The position numbers and the translations under genes are program-made. A DNA stretch of 64,000 nucleotides from Heracleum sosnowskyi (Eukaryota; Streptophyta; Magnoliopsida; Apiales; Apiaceae): contig CM061238.1 in assembly GCA_030848705.1 (NCBI GenBank), positions 52,739,133 through 52,803,132 of the forward strand. The letters are read 5' to 3'. Below the pieces are notes generated by a model. It had not been told where the DNA came from and ran no database searches. It saw only the letters and a program-made list of their open reading frames with translations. Positions 11,501 through 23,924 of the stretch are shown here, one piece after another. Position 1 is the first letter of the stretch. Every line of letters starts with the position of its first letter.

Positions 11501-14438
11501 TCAGAGTAATTCAGCAGCTACTGTTGATCCTGCCACACAAGAACCACTCAATCAAAGTTTGGGTGAAGGCTTAGCTAGTGGAATGGTCACACAAGAACCA
11601 TTTTCTCAAAGGGAGAATGAAGACATCAACATTCCAGCTACACAAGAACCATCTTCTCAAAGTGAAGATGCAGGCAAAGCTACAGCTTCTGTTGAAAGAT
11701 TGGTCGAGAACATTGTCAATGAGGGAAGCACACAAGAACCTTTAGCTCAAAGTGTTGAAGCAGCTTCTGAACCTCAAGCTCCACAAGAACCATTGGTAGC
11801 AAATACTGATGCAAGCATATCAAATCCTGACGATGTTCATCCTGACGCTAGTGGTGCTCCTGATAATGAACCTATTTTGATACAGCCACTTCGTTCAAGA
11901 CCAATGGATCATCCTATCTCAGAATCACAGGATAAAATGAAAGGTATTGCAATTCCTGATCCTGATAAATCTCATGGTTCTGATGATGATAATTCTGATG
12001 ATGATAGTGATGATGATAATGAGAATAGAAAAGAGAAGGAACAGCTTGCTACAGCACTCAAGATTAGTCTTGGAACTAATTTTGGTTCATCAAGTACATA
12101 TATGGCTAGCAATGCTTTCACTGGGAAAGATCAGAGACAAGATTTTTCTACTCCTTCCTTTGATCCTGCAGAGGCATTTAGACAGAATGAATGGAACAAT
12201 TCATGGCACCAATCTGATGAATCTATCAGTTTTTCTTCTGCTATTGCACATGCCTATAATGCAGTGAAGTCTATAGAGAATCAAGACTTGAAGAATCATC
12301 TGAAGGCTACAACTCTGTTATCCAAAAGTCTGAAAAGTGAGATTGATTCTATCAAGGGTTCAACTGACAAAGTGAGGACTGATATCTTTAATAATTTTAC
12401 AAAGGTGCCTACTACTTTACATCTAAGGGTAGTGGAATCCCAAGTGAAATCTGTTGTTTCAGAACAAACCTCAATCAAACAAAGAATTGATTCTCTGGAT
12501 ACTAAGGTAACTGAAATTCAAGCCTCTCTTTCCTTAATTTTGCAATTATTGTCAAATCCTGATGTCAAAAAGGGGGAGAAGGTTATTCAGACAAAATGTA
12601 CACCTGATCTAGTATTAAGAAATAATGATGATGATACTGGAGATGATGGTGGTGACAAAGCGATACAAGGAGAAACCTCTGATGCTGTTGTTATGAAGAC
12701 AATCCAAACTTCTCAAAGTCAAACAACGCAGTCAACTCATGTTTCTGACTCTGGAGTTAAGACAGTAAGAACATTGGTGCAATCTCAGATCCTGACGGAA
12801 GATCAAATCCTGACACCTGGTCATGGACACATTCTTGCTACAATTCCTGAAGGTGATGAAGATGTGATTATTGATAATCCTGAAGATGCATCAAATTTAT
12901 TCCAGAAGTTTTCTACAAAAGACGGTAGAATTGTTACTCTTTATCACACTGATAAAAGAGTTCAACAATTATTTGCCAGAAAAGCACTCTCTACAGCAAG
13001 TGAAGAATATCCAGATCTCTCACATGAAGAATTCTTGAGACTACAAAAAGAGACAATGGAAAGCTATACTGCTCCTGCTAGAGGTAGAGGAAGCAGAGGT
13101 AGGAGAGGTGCTAGAAGAAGTAAAAGAGGTTCTTCAACTCAAACAGTACCTAGACAGACAAGGTCTAGAGGGTTAAGAATTGAAGAAATTCCTGAAGCTT
13201 CACAAAATCTAATAGATCCTGTTATCAAGGATATCATGGAGAAAGAAGACAAGGAATTTGTTGAAGAAGAACCTGAATTGAAAAGAAAATCAAGTAAATC
13301 AACTCTCAGCAATACAAATCAAATTGAAGATTCTAATCCTGACAATATTCAAGATCCTGACGAATCTGAAATTCTGCAAGAGGTTGATTTGATAATCTTA
13401 TCTACTGTTGTTGATTGTCACAACAAAGAAGTAGATGAAGAAGAAGAAGCCAGAAGAAGAGATATTACAAAAAGAACAAATGAAGATTTCAATCTCTATC
13501 TACAAAGGCTTAAAATTTCAAATGAAAGACAATGGAGAAATTCAAGCAGACAAGAATCTTTACTTGAAAGAAGCTACGCTCATGAAAAGGAGAAATACAA
13601 GAAGTGGAAACATATTAGCACATTAAGTTGTGATACACCTATCAATTTTCAGTCTGGTGGAATTATTACAAGCACTTCAAGTGTTGTTGATTTATCTGAG
13701 ATGGTTAGATCAAAAGCACTCTGGTTAAAGATGTTTTCAAATCTGAAGCAAATGTCAAGTTACACAAGAGGAGGTATTGGACACAGGGATGCTGAATTTC
13801 TAAACATAACTTATGTTGATCCTTACTCCTTAACTGAAATTGGAGGTACTTTAACTTCTGAAAACCTGAACAATTTATTAGCTGTTGATATAGTTATAGA
13901 TTGTCATGATGGTTTTGAAAAGAAAGAAAAGCTTCTGTACTTCATGAAAGATGGTAGTGTGAAGATTCTATCTATTCAAGATCTGCTGATGAAAACTACA
14001 CAGGAACTGAAATATGTTCACTATCTGTTAAGATGGAAGAACCAAGTGTACAAAGTATGGGCTGACATGATTTTGTCAACTATAAGAAGAAGACTGGATG
14101 GAAACAGTAATTTCGATGGTAATTATATTCCCATGTACTTAAATCAAAGAGGTCAGGATGTGGAAATGCAAAGAGGTACTGCTGTTAAAGAAGTAAATTT
14201 TGGCATGACTCATCTTTCTCTCAATCCTGATGGGAAGGAAATTGCTTATCTTTTGCTTGAAGAGCACAGTCTACAGAGAAACTCCATACAGAATCTCAGA
14301 GCAGCTATCTACCAGATTAATGAGAAAGATGAAGAACTCAGAAATCTTAAGGAAAGACTGATTCAAATTCTTGAAGAAAAAGAAGAAAGTTTATTATCCA
14401 ACTTCTTGAAGATGAATCTGTTCTATCACAAAGCTTAA
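8571..14438 (+). pseudogene. pol/env-like: Protease-integrase-RT(N) fused to env-like protein
   Basis: One reading frame with a single nonsense codon (TAA at 9150-9152, where B has GAA). Order: protease with MDSGCSVHMTG, GAG-pre-integrase zinc motif (HKKLSH, later CDACQ), and integrase core (LFGPVN, VIVDEYSRFTW, RSDNGTEFKN, GTPQQNGVVERKN). A long acidic linker with NPDD/NTDD repeats follows, then the first ~60 residues of RT up to GIDYD. At 10615-10620 (ATGATG) the frame passes without interruption into the env-like protein, which runs to the end. Comparison with B and C puts the deletion at about 2.1 kb: most of RT, RNase H, the pol-env spacer and about 220 env-like residues. The env-like part has four TQEP-type repeats, a coiled coil, an RG-rich basic patch (ARGRGSRGRRGARR) and a C-terminal coiled coil. 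I see no signal peptide or membrane segment. Confidence 0.9.
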
Positions 14439-14537
14439 ACAGATAAGTTGTTTCTGAAGATACTCGTACATTTTGATACATGTTTTTGACATCATTGAAT
14501 ATTTGGAATCTATACTTTATTTCACAAAGTATGAGAT

Positions 14538-14547
14538 TGGGGGAGAT
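14538..14547 (+). other. Polypurine tract of A
   Basis: TGGGGGAGAT lies directly before the TGTTAG of the 3' LTR. The same tract precedes the 3' LTRs of B, C and D. Confidence 0.9.
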
Positions 14548-15147
14548 TGTTAGATCAGAATTCAATGATCGTCGGAAGCTAGACTCAACTGATCAGGATT
14601 GCTGACGTCATCAGTATTGCATGGTCATCAGTATTTGATCAAGCGTCAGTATCTTATTGATCATCAGGATTCCTACTCAGACTATGATCAGGATTGATCA
14701 TCAGAACTTGAAGCTGATCAGGATTCCTACTTCGAGTTATATTTGGAGTCTAGATAAACATGGAAGTTTGTTCCTGGTTTGTAGAATGCAGCTATCGATT
14801 AAAGATATGTTTCTATCTTTGTTATGATTAGGACTTATCTTGTTATTGATAGAGAAGCTGTGTGCACTATATAAACACAGTTTTGGTTTCGATTTATGTA
14901 TTCATTAGAGAGAGAACATAATCGAAGAGAAGCTCTTAAGAACAGAATTTCTTGAGAGAGTTTTTGTAAGCTAGCAGCTCTTAAGAACATTAGAATTTCT
15001 TAAGAGAGTTTGTAACAGTTTTATATCAAAGTTAATAAAGCTGTTATTGTTATTATTATTGATCTTTCATATTTGTGTTATATAAAGTCGAGAATCTTAT
15101 ACAATTGTATTCAACCCCCTTCTACAATTGTTATTTACTGGGCAACA
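14548..15147 (+). repeat. 3' LTR of element A
   Basis: 600 bp, same length as the 5' LTR, with three mismatches seen by eye (an A/G near the start, an A/G near the transcript start and a C/T further on). The TATA box is at 14867-14876. Confidence 0.95.
15101..15131 (+). other. U5 hairpin, A 3' LTR
   Basis: Same 9-bp stem and 13-nt loop as at 6146-6176. Confidence 0.75.
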
Positions 15148-15152
15148 GGAAG
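15148..15152 (+). repeat. Target-site duplication of A (right)
   Basis: GGAAG, exact copy of 5588-5592. Confidence 0.95.
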
Positions 15153-16077
15153 TACTCAAAAATATTCGTAATAGAGGTATTTTGGTTCGTATATTTTGTA
15201 TTAAACGATACTTGTAGTTATCCGTACTTTATGGGTGCTTATCGTCTCGTGAAACGTGTATTCTGCTTTATTAAAGATTTAAAGCGTTTATTTTGTTAAA
15301 TTGTATTTAAAGCGATCCATCGGATCAGTATCGATCCAAATTTGTCGTTTGGGGTATTATTTTCCGTTTAATATAAAAAGGCAAATCGTACTTTGTTTTG
15401 CGTATAATAAAGCTTAATTACAGTTAAAAATTTAAAAACCCCTGAAACGTGTTCTTCGTGTTCTTGAGAATCAAACTCAATTTTGAAGGCGTTATCGGAT
15501 TCCGATTTCGATGTTCTTGTAACCAAATCGAATCTCTCATCATCCTCTACCTAAATCCACCATCAAAATTCATGTGGGTATGATTTTCTGATCTTTCCGA
15601 TTTTTAATTATTTATTTATTTTCGAATTTTTGATTTAATTTGGGGAAAACTGTGTTTGTGATTGTTCTTAATAATTGATTATATGAATAAGTTGTATGTG
15701 TTGTAAGGAGTGTTTTGATGATTTTTAACTGAATTTTGGAGCTCGAATTCGAGCAAATCGGAAAGCAGTACAGTCGCCGGAGTTCTTGAAGTTTTGGCCG
15801 GACTTTTGATATGTTGCTTGGTTCTTGATTTTGTCTACACCATTGAATAGATCGTAGGACAAGGAATTGATTCGTGTATATAGTTTTAAAGTTGGTGTGT
15901 GTTTTGTACTAGCCGGAAAACGAGCCGCCGCCGGTGGTTATCGATTTTTGGTCGTTTTCGCGTCGTTTTTGGCTGGTGTCAGTGTTGTGTGTGATGTAGA
16001 ATCGATCTGGAACAAAACCCTGTGTGTTGGAAGTGTTTTAGGCGTCGCCGGAAAGTTTTCCGATGGCCGGACGTCGG

Positions 16078-16104
16078 CCGGAAACTGGGAAACCCAGTTT
16101 CCGG
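16078..16104 (+). other. Perfect GC-rich hairpin in H LTR
   Basis: CCGGAAACTGGG and CCCAGTTTCCGG are exact reverse complements separated by AAA, giving a 12-bp stem with a 3-nt loop. It sits in the GC-rich stretch downstream of the presumed promoter. Confidence 0.85.
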
Positions 16105-19100
16105 TGGTGTTCTTGACCGACCCGTTTGTGTTCTTGGCGACCCGTTTCGAAACCCTACCCGACCCGGTTTTGATTTTAAAAACCCTAATTTCATTTCAGA
16201 AAAGTGTTTCTGGAATTTTATTTTAAAAATAATTCAAAAATAGTTTTATAATTCTAAAAATCATATCTTTGATTTAAAAATACATTTTATTATTCCGAAA
16301 ATTTTATAAATTCATAAATATTTATTCAAATTCAAAAATTGATTAAATTTAATTATTTTAATTATTTTTGATTAATAATTAATTTATTTAATTAATTGAT
16401 TAATTCTTTTAATCAGTTAATTCTTAATAATTAATAATTAATTAGATTTAATTAATTAAAATTAAGTTTAATTATTTTCTAGCTTGGTTCATTTATTTAA
16501 AAATAGTTTGAGCATTTAAAGAGTGTCAATTAATTTTATTAATTGATTTAATTGCATTTAAAATACTTATATTGGATTTAAAAATCCGATTTTTGGTTTA
16601 AAAATTAGTAATGACTTATTTAAAATTCAAATAAGTTTCGTGTGATGTTTTAAAAATAATTATAAGTGCTATATGGTTTGTATGAGTTGTGTAATGTGTT
16701 TTATAGTCCGTATATGCCCGTACTAGGGCTAGTGTCTGAGTTTTAAATATCGTAAATTAGACCGGGCGTCCGATACGTAACCGGTTACTTGTTTAAATGT
16801 GTTATGTGAATGATGTGAATTATCTGTTGTTGAGTCATGCATGCGAATAAATTGTGTTGAGACTTGTTTGAGTATTTGGTCGTGTCTAATATCATCACGA
16901 GGGGTAGTTGGAATAGTAATTTGTCGGTTATGTTAGAAAGTGAGATTTACGAGGCCGTTGACTTAGATGTTGACTTTTATGGTATAGAGATTTTCGACGA
17001 ACGTGATACGTGGGTGATTGATTTAGTTAGTCGTGATTATTCTATCAATTGAAATGTGGTTGTCTGTGCAACAGAGGCTATTGGACGAGACGAGTCAGAT
17101 TATCGAAGTTAAGTTACGATCGTTTATGGAATGTGAAATCATACGTTGAAGACTAAGTACCGTCTCATGTTTGACTATCGAGGCTGGCACGTGGATTCGA
17201 AATGGTAAAAGCAGACTAGTGGTATTCGCAAGAGCGTTAAAGCAAAGAAGGACGGAAGTAGAGAATCGTGCGACAAGACAGATAAGGAGGAAATCGTATT
17301 GTTTCAGCGTTACGAAATAGCTAAGGACCAGAGGCAAGTGTTTATACCCTTGCTTATTAATTAAGGGATATTATCTTGAATTATTAGTATGCATGTTGAA
17401 TGCTTATTACTGAATTTTCAAATGTTGATTTCTTTGCATTGAATTGCAAGTATGTTATTTAATCTCGTAAATTGACGAGTACTCTTTTATACCTTTTGAG
17501 TTTAGATTCATATTTTCATATTGATTGGAAAGATATACTTATTATATTGAAAAGTTTGAAGAGATAATTATGGTCCGTATACTAAGGCTTTCTTTTAAAA
17601 GACATGATTTTAAAACATTAGGTTGGAATATTGCCAACCCTAGATGAGTGGGAACTTGTGAACCCTATGTTGAAAATGTTATTTTAAATTCCGAAGCTGT
17701 GGTACTTGTTCTACAAGTATTCCATTTTTCCATCCTGCACCCTTGCAAGTATTATTATCATTTCTTGTTAATGCGATTATCTGATCCATTCCCTGATTCG
17801 AATTCATTTATGCTGTGCATGATTTAGTTTACTTCCTTCAAATACGAGGCTTATCTATTATAAGTATATGTTCGAAGGACTTGAACTATTTCTGTCAGAA
17901 GTTAATAAACCCTTGTTTTCTTCATTTATAAACTTCACCCTGAATTTTTCTTAAACTTGAACTTGACTTTCTTGTCACTTACCAGATTGATGAATCTTAA
18001 CTAATTCTTCCATGATGTGATAATTTGAACTGTTGAGGCCATCTAGAGCCTATTCTTTGAACCCTATTCTATATTGAGTTGTTACAAATTCTGTTGATAT
18101 CATAATGCCCGTTTCATATCAGATTCAATCTTGTTGAGCATGTCATTGTTATTCTTCATTATATCCCAGTTGTTACATCGAACTCGTCGATGCTTATTAT
18201 ATTGTCACTTTTCATGTGCACCTCCCCATTGTTGTGTCGATCTCGTCGATACTAGATTATATTGCTATCCCTTTATTGATTCTTCATAATTGAACTGTTT
18301 CCTGGAACGTGAGTTTTCCAGCAATTGTTGTATCAAGGTTGTCGATTCTTCCGACACCTGATTGTCGAAGTAAAGTTGTCATTGGTTCTGACACCTGACG
18401 TATATAAAATAGAATTGGAATGTTTTTAAAAATGGACCAATTATTGGTCGGGCCATTTATGGTCGATGTAATTTAGGCCCAGATTGGCCTTGGATCCGTA
18501 GAGGACTATGCATGAGCTAGTCCGGGGTTGTTGCGTGGCTGGCCAGCAGCACAACCTTTGATTTGATAAAATGTGAAAATCCAATTCTAGAATAAGTTCT
18601 TATTTCTGAGATGAGTTACATCCATATGTTTCGTTCTTGTGAGTTATGACCTGATTCTCAGGTTTATTCGTTGCGTGAAGTTGTTGGTTCGTTGATTATT
18701 AATAGTGGTTTCAATCTTGCTGAAATCACTTACTCTTAATACATTTGGATTCCAAATAGTCGCAATCCACTTCCTTGATTCCATTGGCAGTCGTGAGATA
18801 TCTATCTTGATGAGTTTTATTCATACCGCATATCCAGTCGGTACCATGTTGAAGTCTTGAAGTGCGTTCTTTATTCCTTGACCGAGCGTGTTGGCTCATT
18901 CTTACCCCTTGATTATTCTAACCTTCCAGAGTTGTTGGTTTCAGAAAATGTTGTGAATAGATTTGTTATCTTCAAAATTTGTATTTTTGTACACACTATG
19001 GTCTTGAAGACGTATGAGTTATATTTATTTCATATTTTCTACTTACTATTGTAGATATTGTTGATTCGGTCGCCGTAACGACCAATATAAATCTTTTTCT

Positions 19101-19692
19101 GTTTTAAACTATTCAATTGAGAGAAGGAGAATGAGAAATTGTGGTAAATTACCAAACTTGTTTTGAAAATATTAGAGATTACAAATGTTTAAGCCAAAGG
19201 CTTGTTTATTTGAAAATCCAAAGTTTATTTTGGAAACCTTTCGTATTATATTTAATAATGCGCTTGCTGAGCAATTCATTCGCTCATACTTGTTTTATTT
19301 ATATATATTTTAGCCTGCCAGAAAGAAGGTGTATTGGCGAGAGTTGTCCGCGTAGCTGATCAGAGATGGGGAAAGATATTAGCGTAAAGACGTTTTGATC
19401 TAGAGCATTTGGAGCTAGTGATAGGTCTTGTATATAGATGTTTCCTATTGAATAATATATTGTATAAGATTAGTTGCCGGTATACTTCTTATCGAAGTTA
19501 TACTAGTGTATTAGAATTTGTGTAAAAAGAATGGTTGTAAAGAAGAAAGATTGTTGTAATGAAATTTTGGATTCTTGTTTCTAGCACTATAACCTTTAAA
19601 GATTCTTGGTAGAGTTGGGGTCACAGATATTATTATTATTGTGTTGATTTTATATTGAACAGGTTGTTTGGATTAAGAGTGCAGTGTGACGA

Positions 19693-19717
19693 CCAAATCC
19701 TTTGACCCCGGATTTGG
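19693..19717 (+). other. LTR-terminal hairpin of H (3' copy)
   Basis: CCAAATCC / GGATTTGG with a 9-nt spacer, as at 2375-2399. Confidence 0.7.
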
Positions 19718-19727
19718 GGGCGTTACA

Positions 19728-21694
19728 TTTGATCACGGCCTTGGTGGAGAGGTGGAGGCCGGAGACCAACACCTTTCATTTCTCATTTGGTGAGTTGACC
19801 ATCACCCTGGATGATGTTATATGATTATAGGTTTCCCTGGTCGTGGTCGTGCTCTTACACATACGGAGCTGAAGACTCTAAGACAGTACTGGGTTAAGCA
19901 GTGGAAGGATTTGAGATTGAGTGAGAAAGCTCGTGAAGAAATGTATAAAGACGGGGTAAAACTGAGTGCGCTGAAGGAACAATATAAGGAGAAGCCATTG
20001 AATCCTTCTCCAGAGTTTATCGGGGAGGATGATGTAGTGTACACCCGGGCTTATCTTCTTTACGTCATTGGGGGTGTGTTGTTTCCCACATCGAGCCGGA
20101 ACGTTGTCCATCCTAGGTATTTCATACCTTAGTTTCTCATTTCTTGCATATGTTTCCTTAATTTGTTTAATTCTTGATAATATCCCATTAATTTGTTTAA
20201 TTCTTGATAATATCACCTTAATTCCTCAATTTTATCCTTAAAATTCACATTAATTGCATTTTATCCTTAATTTGTTTAATTATTGATAATATCCCCTTAA
20301 TTCCTTAATTCTGTGACTGAAATTTAACATTTCTTACATTTTACCCTTAAATTTGTTTAATTCTTGATAATAGCCATTAATTCCTCAATTTTATGCTTTA
20401 AAAATTCACAATAATTGCATTTTATCCTCAATTTGTTTAATTCTTGATAATACTTCTGGTAATTTGTTTCATTCTTGATAAACACCCTTAATTCCTCAAT
20501 TTTATCCTTAAAATTCACAATAATTGCATTTTATCCTTAATTTGTTTAATTATTGATAATATCCCCTTAATTCCTTAATTTTATGACTTAAAATTAACAT
20601 TTCTTACATTTTACCCTTAATTTGTTTAATTCTTGATAATTTGTTTAACTCTTGCATTTTATAACATAATCTTTTATTTTTTACAGGTATTTACAGTTTA
20701 TCCAGAGGTCGTCTAAGATTTCTTCCTATGTCTGGGGAGCCGTGGTATTGGTGTATTTGTTCAGGGGTTTGACCAAGGCTGCTCACAAGTCCGCCAAAGC
20801 TATTAACGGGTGCACCATGCTTTTACAGCTTTGGTGCTATGAGAGGTTGTTACCCGATGCTTCGGTTATTGCACCTCGTCAGGAGTTTGTTTGGCCGAGG
20901 GCACTGGCTTGGGCTGAGCCTACAGAGAGGGTTAACCCCACCACCATACAGGTATGTACCAGGGGGACTTCGACAACTTTGAGCTTTGTTGGCTGACATG
21001 GCAGCCTTATCAAAGATTTTATGACCGACAAGATTATATGGGGGATTATGATTTCTCTATGATGGATGCGGTGTATATGGCTCTCGGTCGTGTCCCTCTT
21101 GTGTCCATGGAGATTATCGAGTATGTCATGCCAGATAGAGTCCGGAGATAGTTTGGAGTACTACAACATATCCCACAGGACCCGATTGACATGAATTATC
21201 TGCCGAGGGAGCGGTTATCTCAGTGGTAGCAGGAAAAACATGTTTCGTTGTTTAGCCATTACATAGAGGAGTGGTATGCCTTTAATGATGGCTTGATACC
21301 TGTCGTCGAGGAGGGGGATTACGTATCCACTGAGGAGTACATGTATTGGTACAGACGTGTAAGCAAGCTGAGGATTGCTCCGTTCCAGACTATGCACCCC
21401 ACGAAGATAGTGCCTCGTGACTGGTACCCCCAACAGGACATGGCTGATGCGGTATGCTTTTAGACCTTAATATATCATTTAGACCTTAATCTGTCATATT
21501 CTTGCACTTTAGAACTTAATTTGGCATCTAAATGCAGTTGGACTGTGGCATGAGGACATTACAAGCTATGCACCTCCATGACCCCCCCTGAATGGTTCTA
21601 TGACATCATCCCTGACTTTTTGGGTCGTTATGATCGGATCAACGTCGAGTGGATGGGTCTTGCATTTAGTAGGCCTAGTTTTGATAGACCCCCG
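19728..21694 (+). pseudogene. MAIN-like plant mobile domain (PMD) gene remnant
   Basis: Translation shows the PMD hallmark pattern: ITALVERWRPETNTFHFSFGELTITLDDV, then IGFPGRGRALT and VHPR. The reading resumes after an intron (20117-20686, AG|GTATTT to TTACAG|G) as YLQFIQRSSKISSYVWGA and INGCTMLLQLWCYERL. Later pieces include WQPYQRFYDRQD, VYMALGRVPLVSME, FGVLQHIPQ and YIEEWYAFND. A second likely intron is 21454-21537, followed by LDCGMRTLQAMH. PMD proteins such as Arabidopsis MAIN and MAIL1 are nuclear and affect transposon silencing; many others are transposon-borne. Lesions: a frameshift after DDV, another near 20954, TAG at 21149-21151, and TAG in SQW*QEKH near 21227. Both ends are cut by gypsy elements (H left, G right). 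Confidence 0.85.
20150..20660 (+). repeat. Degenerate AT-rich tandem repeat in PMD intron
   Basis: The phrases TTAATTTGTTTAATTCTTGA, TTCCTCAATTTTATCC and AATTGCATTTTATCC recur in the same order several times, as degenerate higher-order units of about 80-120 bp. The repeat fills most of the first visible intron. Confidence 0.75.
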
Positions 21695-21703
21695 TGTACA
21701 CCC

Positions 21704-21727
21704 CCAGATCCGGGGTCGGAGATCTGG
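21704..21727 (-). other. LTR-terminal hairpin of G
   Basis: Arms CCAGATC and GATCTGG. Relative to H (CCAAATC / GATTTGG), both arms changed in a way that keeps the pair. Confidence 0.65.
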
Positions 21728-22519
21728 GTTGTCACAGTCTCAAATCCCAACAATAATACCTAAACTGGAATCACAATAATAATAAATAGCATGATGTGAC
21801 CCCACCATACAATCCACAACACTAATTACAGTCTCAGAGATGAAATTGAAATAAGTATCAAGTCATTTAATCCACAAGATAAAAGTTATTACAACCCAAA
21901 ATGATTATCGAATAAGTTGATTGTTTTCGGTCATAGCCTTACTTAAGTCATACATATAAATAAGTCTGATACACAAAAGCTGATAACCTAACCAACTGGT
22001 TATCCCCACCTTAGCAATGGCGGCTAGCATCTGAGTGTGGAACCGCCGGGCGTTTCCCACCCGCTTGCGAACAGTGTGCCTCAGTTTGGCCATCTCTCTT
22101 AGCTGTTGTTGTGTGATTTTAAAATAAAGCAAGAGTGAGCAATAAAGCCCCACAATATAATCTGTAATGAAATCTGCACTTAATCATAACCATTTTAAAT
22201 ATTTGTATGGTTTTAGAAATACTTTACTAATACATAAACCAGATTTCGAAACATAACTTTTGTATCAAGCTAATGCAGGTAGTTTACTATAAAATACCAG
22301 TTCTGAACATTTCTCGATATACTGCCAACATTATCGGTAACTGGGCTCCTAGGCCTTTGTTACAATGTTGCAGACAAAAATTCGAATTGGAAGATGGGGA
22401 CTATACAGGAACACACCACGATATATGATGATCAGTCATTGTATCGCAAATAACACTTTTTCTACTAGTAGAAGGACAACTTCATATTCGGTTATCACCC
22501 TAGCCGCATTAGGGCCTAT

Positions 22520-22638
22520 TATGCTACCTGGCACCTATTTCATTGCCGAGCATAGGGTCATACTACCTGTCACCTATTTCATTGTCGAGTATGACTTCGT
22601 ACTACCTGGAACCTATTTCATTGCCGAGCACGGATTGA
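22520..22638 (-). repeat. ~40-bp tandem repeat, 3 copies
   Basis: Three degenerate units (22520-22560, 22561-22599, 22600-22638) share CTACCTG, ACCTATTTCATTG and CGAG. They lie inside LTR G. Confidence 0.85.
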
Positions 22639-23924
22639 TTCCAGTCCCATGATGAATCCTATCATTATAATTGGAACCGAATTTAATCGTTATTCCCCGA
22701 GCGTTAAGATAGCTCGTTGATAGGTTTAAGCTTATTACCATGCTTACTTCCAGAAGTGTTGAGGAAGTAATAACAATATGTAAGTTGACTCTTTTCAACT
22801 GATGCAGGAATGTATTATAATTTTAAATCACGACCTGGGAGTTAAGCAAAGTTTTGTGAAATTAACGAGATTGAAATTCTTTAATCTGAATAGGGTATAA
22901 ATCCCAAGCTACAAATATCATCGAGGAATAGAAAAAGTAAATTTTTTTGCTCAACTCTTAAACTGGATTCCCAATTTTTAATGAGTTAGGGAATATTTAT
23001 TCGTCTTAAAATATTTTAATAAACTCGAAAATAATATTTGGGAACCCCTGCTATATTTAAATAACTTTTCTGAAGGTCAGAAAATATTTTCCATAAGGCC
23101 GAAGAAAGTTTTTTAAATAATATAAATTATTTTTAAATTGATTAAAAGAAAATATTCAAATAATATCCATCAAATGATAAATGATTAAATAATAATCATC
23201 AGCTCAATAAATATGTAATAATCAAATCTAAGTGAATATTTAAAATAATATTCCCTTTAATAATAAAACGATTGAATATATTTATTCAATAACACTTATC
23301 ACAAAATAAACCTCAACGGTCTAAAGAAAATGTACCGACTCCCGGTTTAAGTTCAAAACATGATTCACATGCTCTACTCTAAGAGCCTTTATAAAACCTG
23401 GCTTATAAGTATCACATCATATAGCTTATAAACCAATCACAATTCTCGAAAGATTCAAGTATAACCACAATACCATATACGCAATATATATATATGAAAA
23501 CATTTTTAATCACAACAACAATAGTAAGTCATAGGTTTCGAAAACTTGCCTGGAAATCCCGAAGTAGTGGTAAATCTCGGGTTGGTCCGGTGTGTTAGGG
23601 TTGACACATTTGGAATGATGATAAAAAAATGCTGAAGACAAGAATTTGATCTTGATACCGAAGCTGATTGTCAGAAAGCTAGTTCACAGAAGCTGATAAA
23701 TCAGGAAGCTAACTAGAAGGCATTTTATCTATCCAAGGTCTAAAAACCACATCAAATGAATGGAAGATATTTTGTCATCAAGTTAGGAAGCAAATCAGAA
23801 GCAAGCCAACAGACGTCTAATCAAGCACCAGGTGTTTCAGTGGTAAGCCTGCCCAAACAACTCAGTAATGGTGAATCAATAAAGATGACAAGATGTTTAT
23901 CTAAGGATGAAGCTAAGTATATTC

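Larger units (their letters stand above)
5593..15147 (+). mobile_element. Element A: young Sirevirus-like copia, RT-deleted
   Basis: This 9555-bp element has two 600-bp LTRs (about 3 mismatches), a 5-bp TSD, a Met-tRNA PBS and a GGGGGAG polypurine tract. Order: gag, protease, integrase, a short piece of RT, env-like. RT beyond the GIDYD motif and all RNase H are missing, so the element cannot reverse transcribe itself. Very low LTR divergence means it moved recently, so a related complete element must have supplied RT. Element B, of the same family, retains these domains. Confidence 0.95.
15148..19727 (+). repeat. 3' LTR of H, second segment
   Basis: It continues the LTR interrupted at 5592. 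From 17319 onward it is the partner of 1-2409. A TATA-like AATATAAAAAGG lies near 15369-15380, giving a plausible promoter and a long leader. Positions 15760-16160 are unusually GC-rich for this window, with many CCGG motifs. Positions about 16200-16640 are very AT-rich, with TTAATTAA runs. It ends GGGGGCGTTACA. I see no gene; the open frames at 15867-16243 lie in the GC-rich part and have no recognisable domain. Confidence 0.9.
21695..23592 (-). repeat. Gypsy LTR G (3' end, reverse orientation), truncated by E
   Basis: It starts TGTACACCCCC and carries the terminal motif CCAGATCCGGGGTC shared with H and G', so on the minus strand this is the end of an LTR. It lies within the last visible PMD exon. 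Blocks such as AAAACCTGGCTTATAAGT and GCAAGAGTGAGC are shared with G', but the two LTRs are clearly diverged, so they come from different elements. It is cut at 23592 by element E. No gene seen. Confidence 0.8.

Noticed and set aside
22365..22652. 95-codon open frame with repeated YFIAEH/YFIVEY
   Set aside because: The pattern follows from the ~40-bp tandem repeat in LTR G, which happens to keep one frame open.
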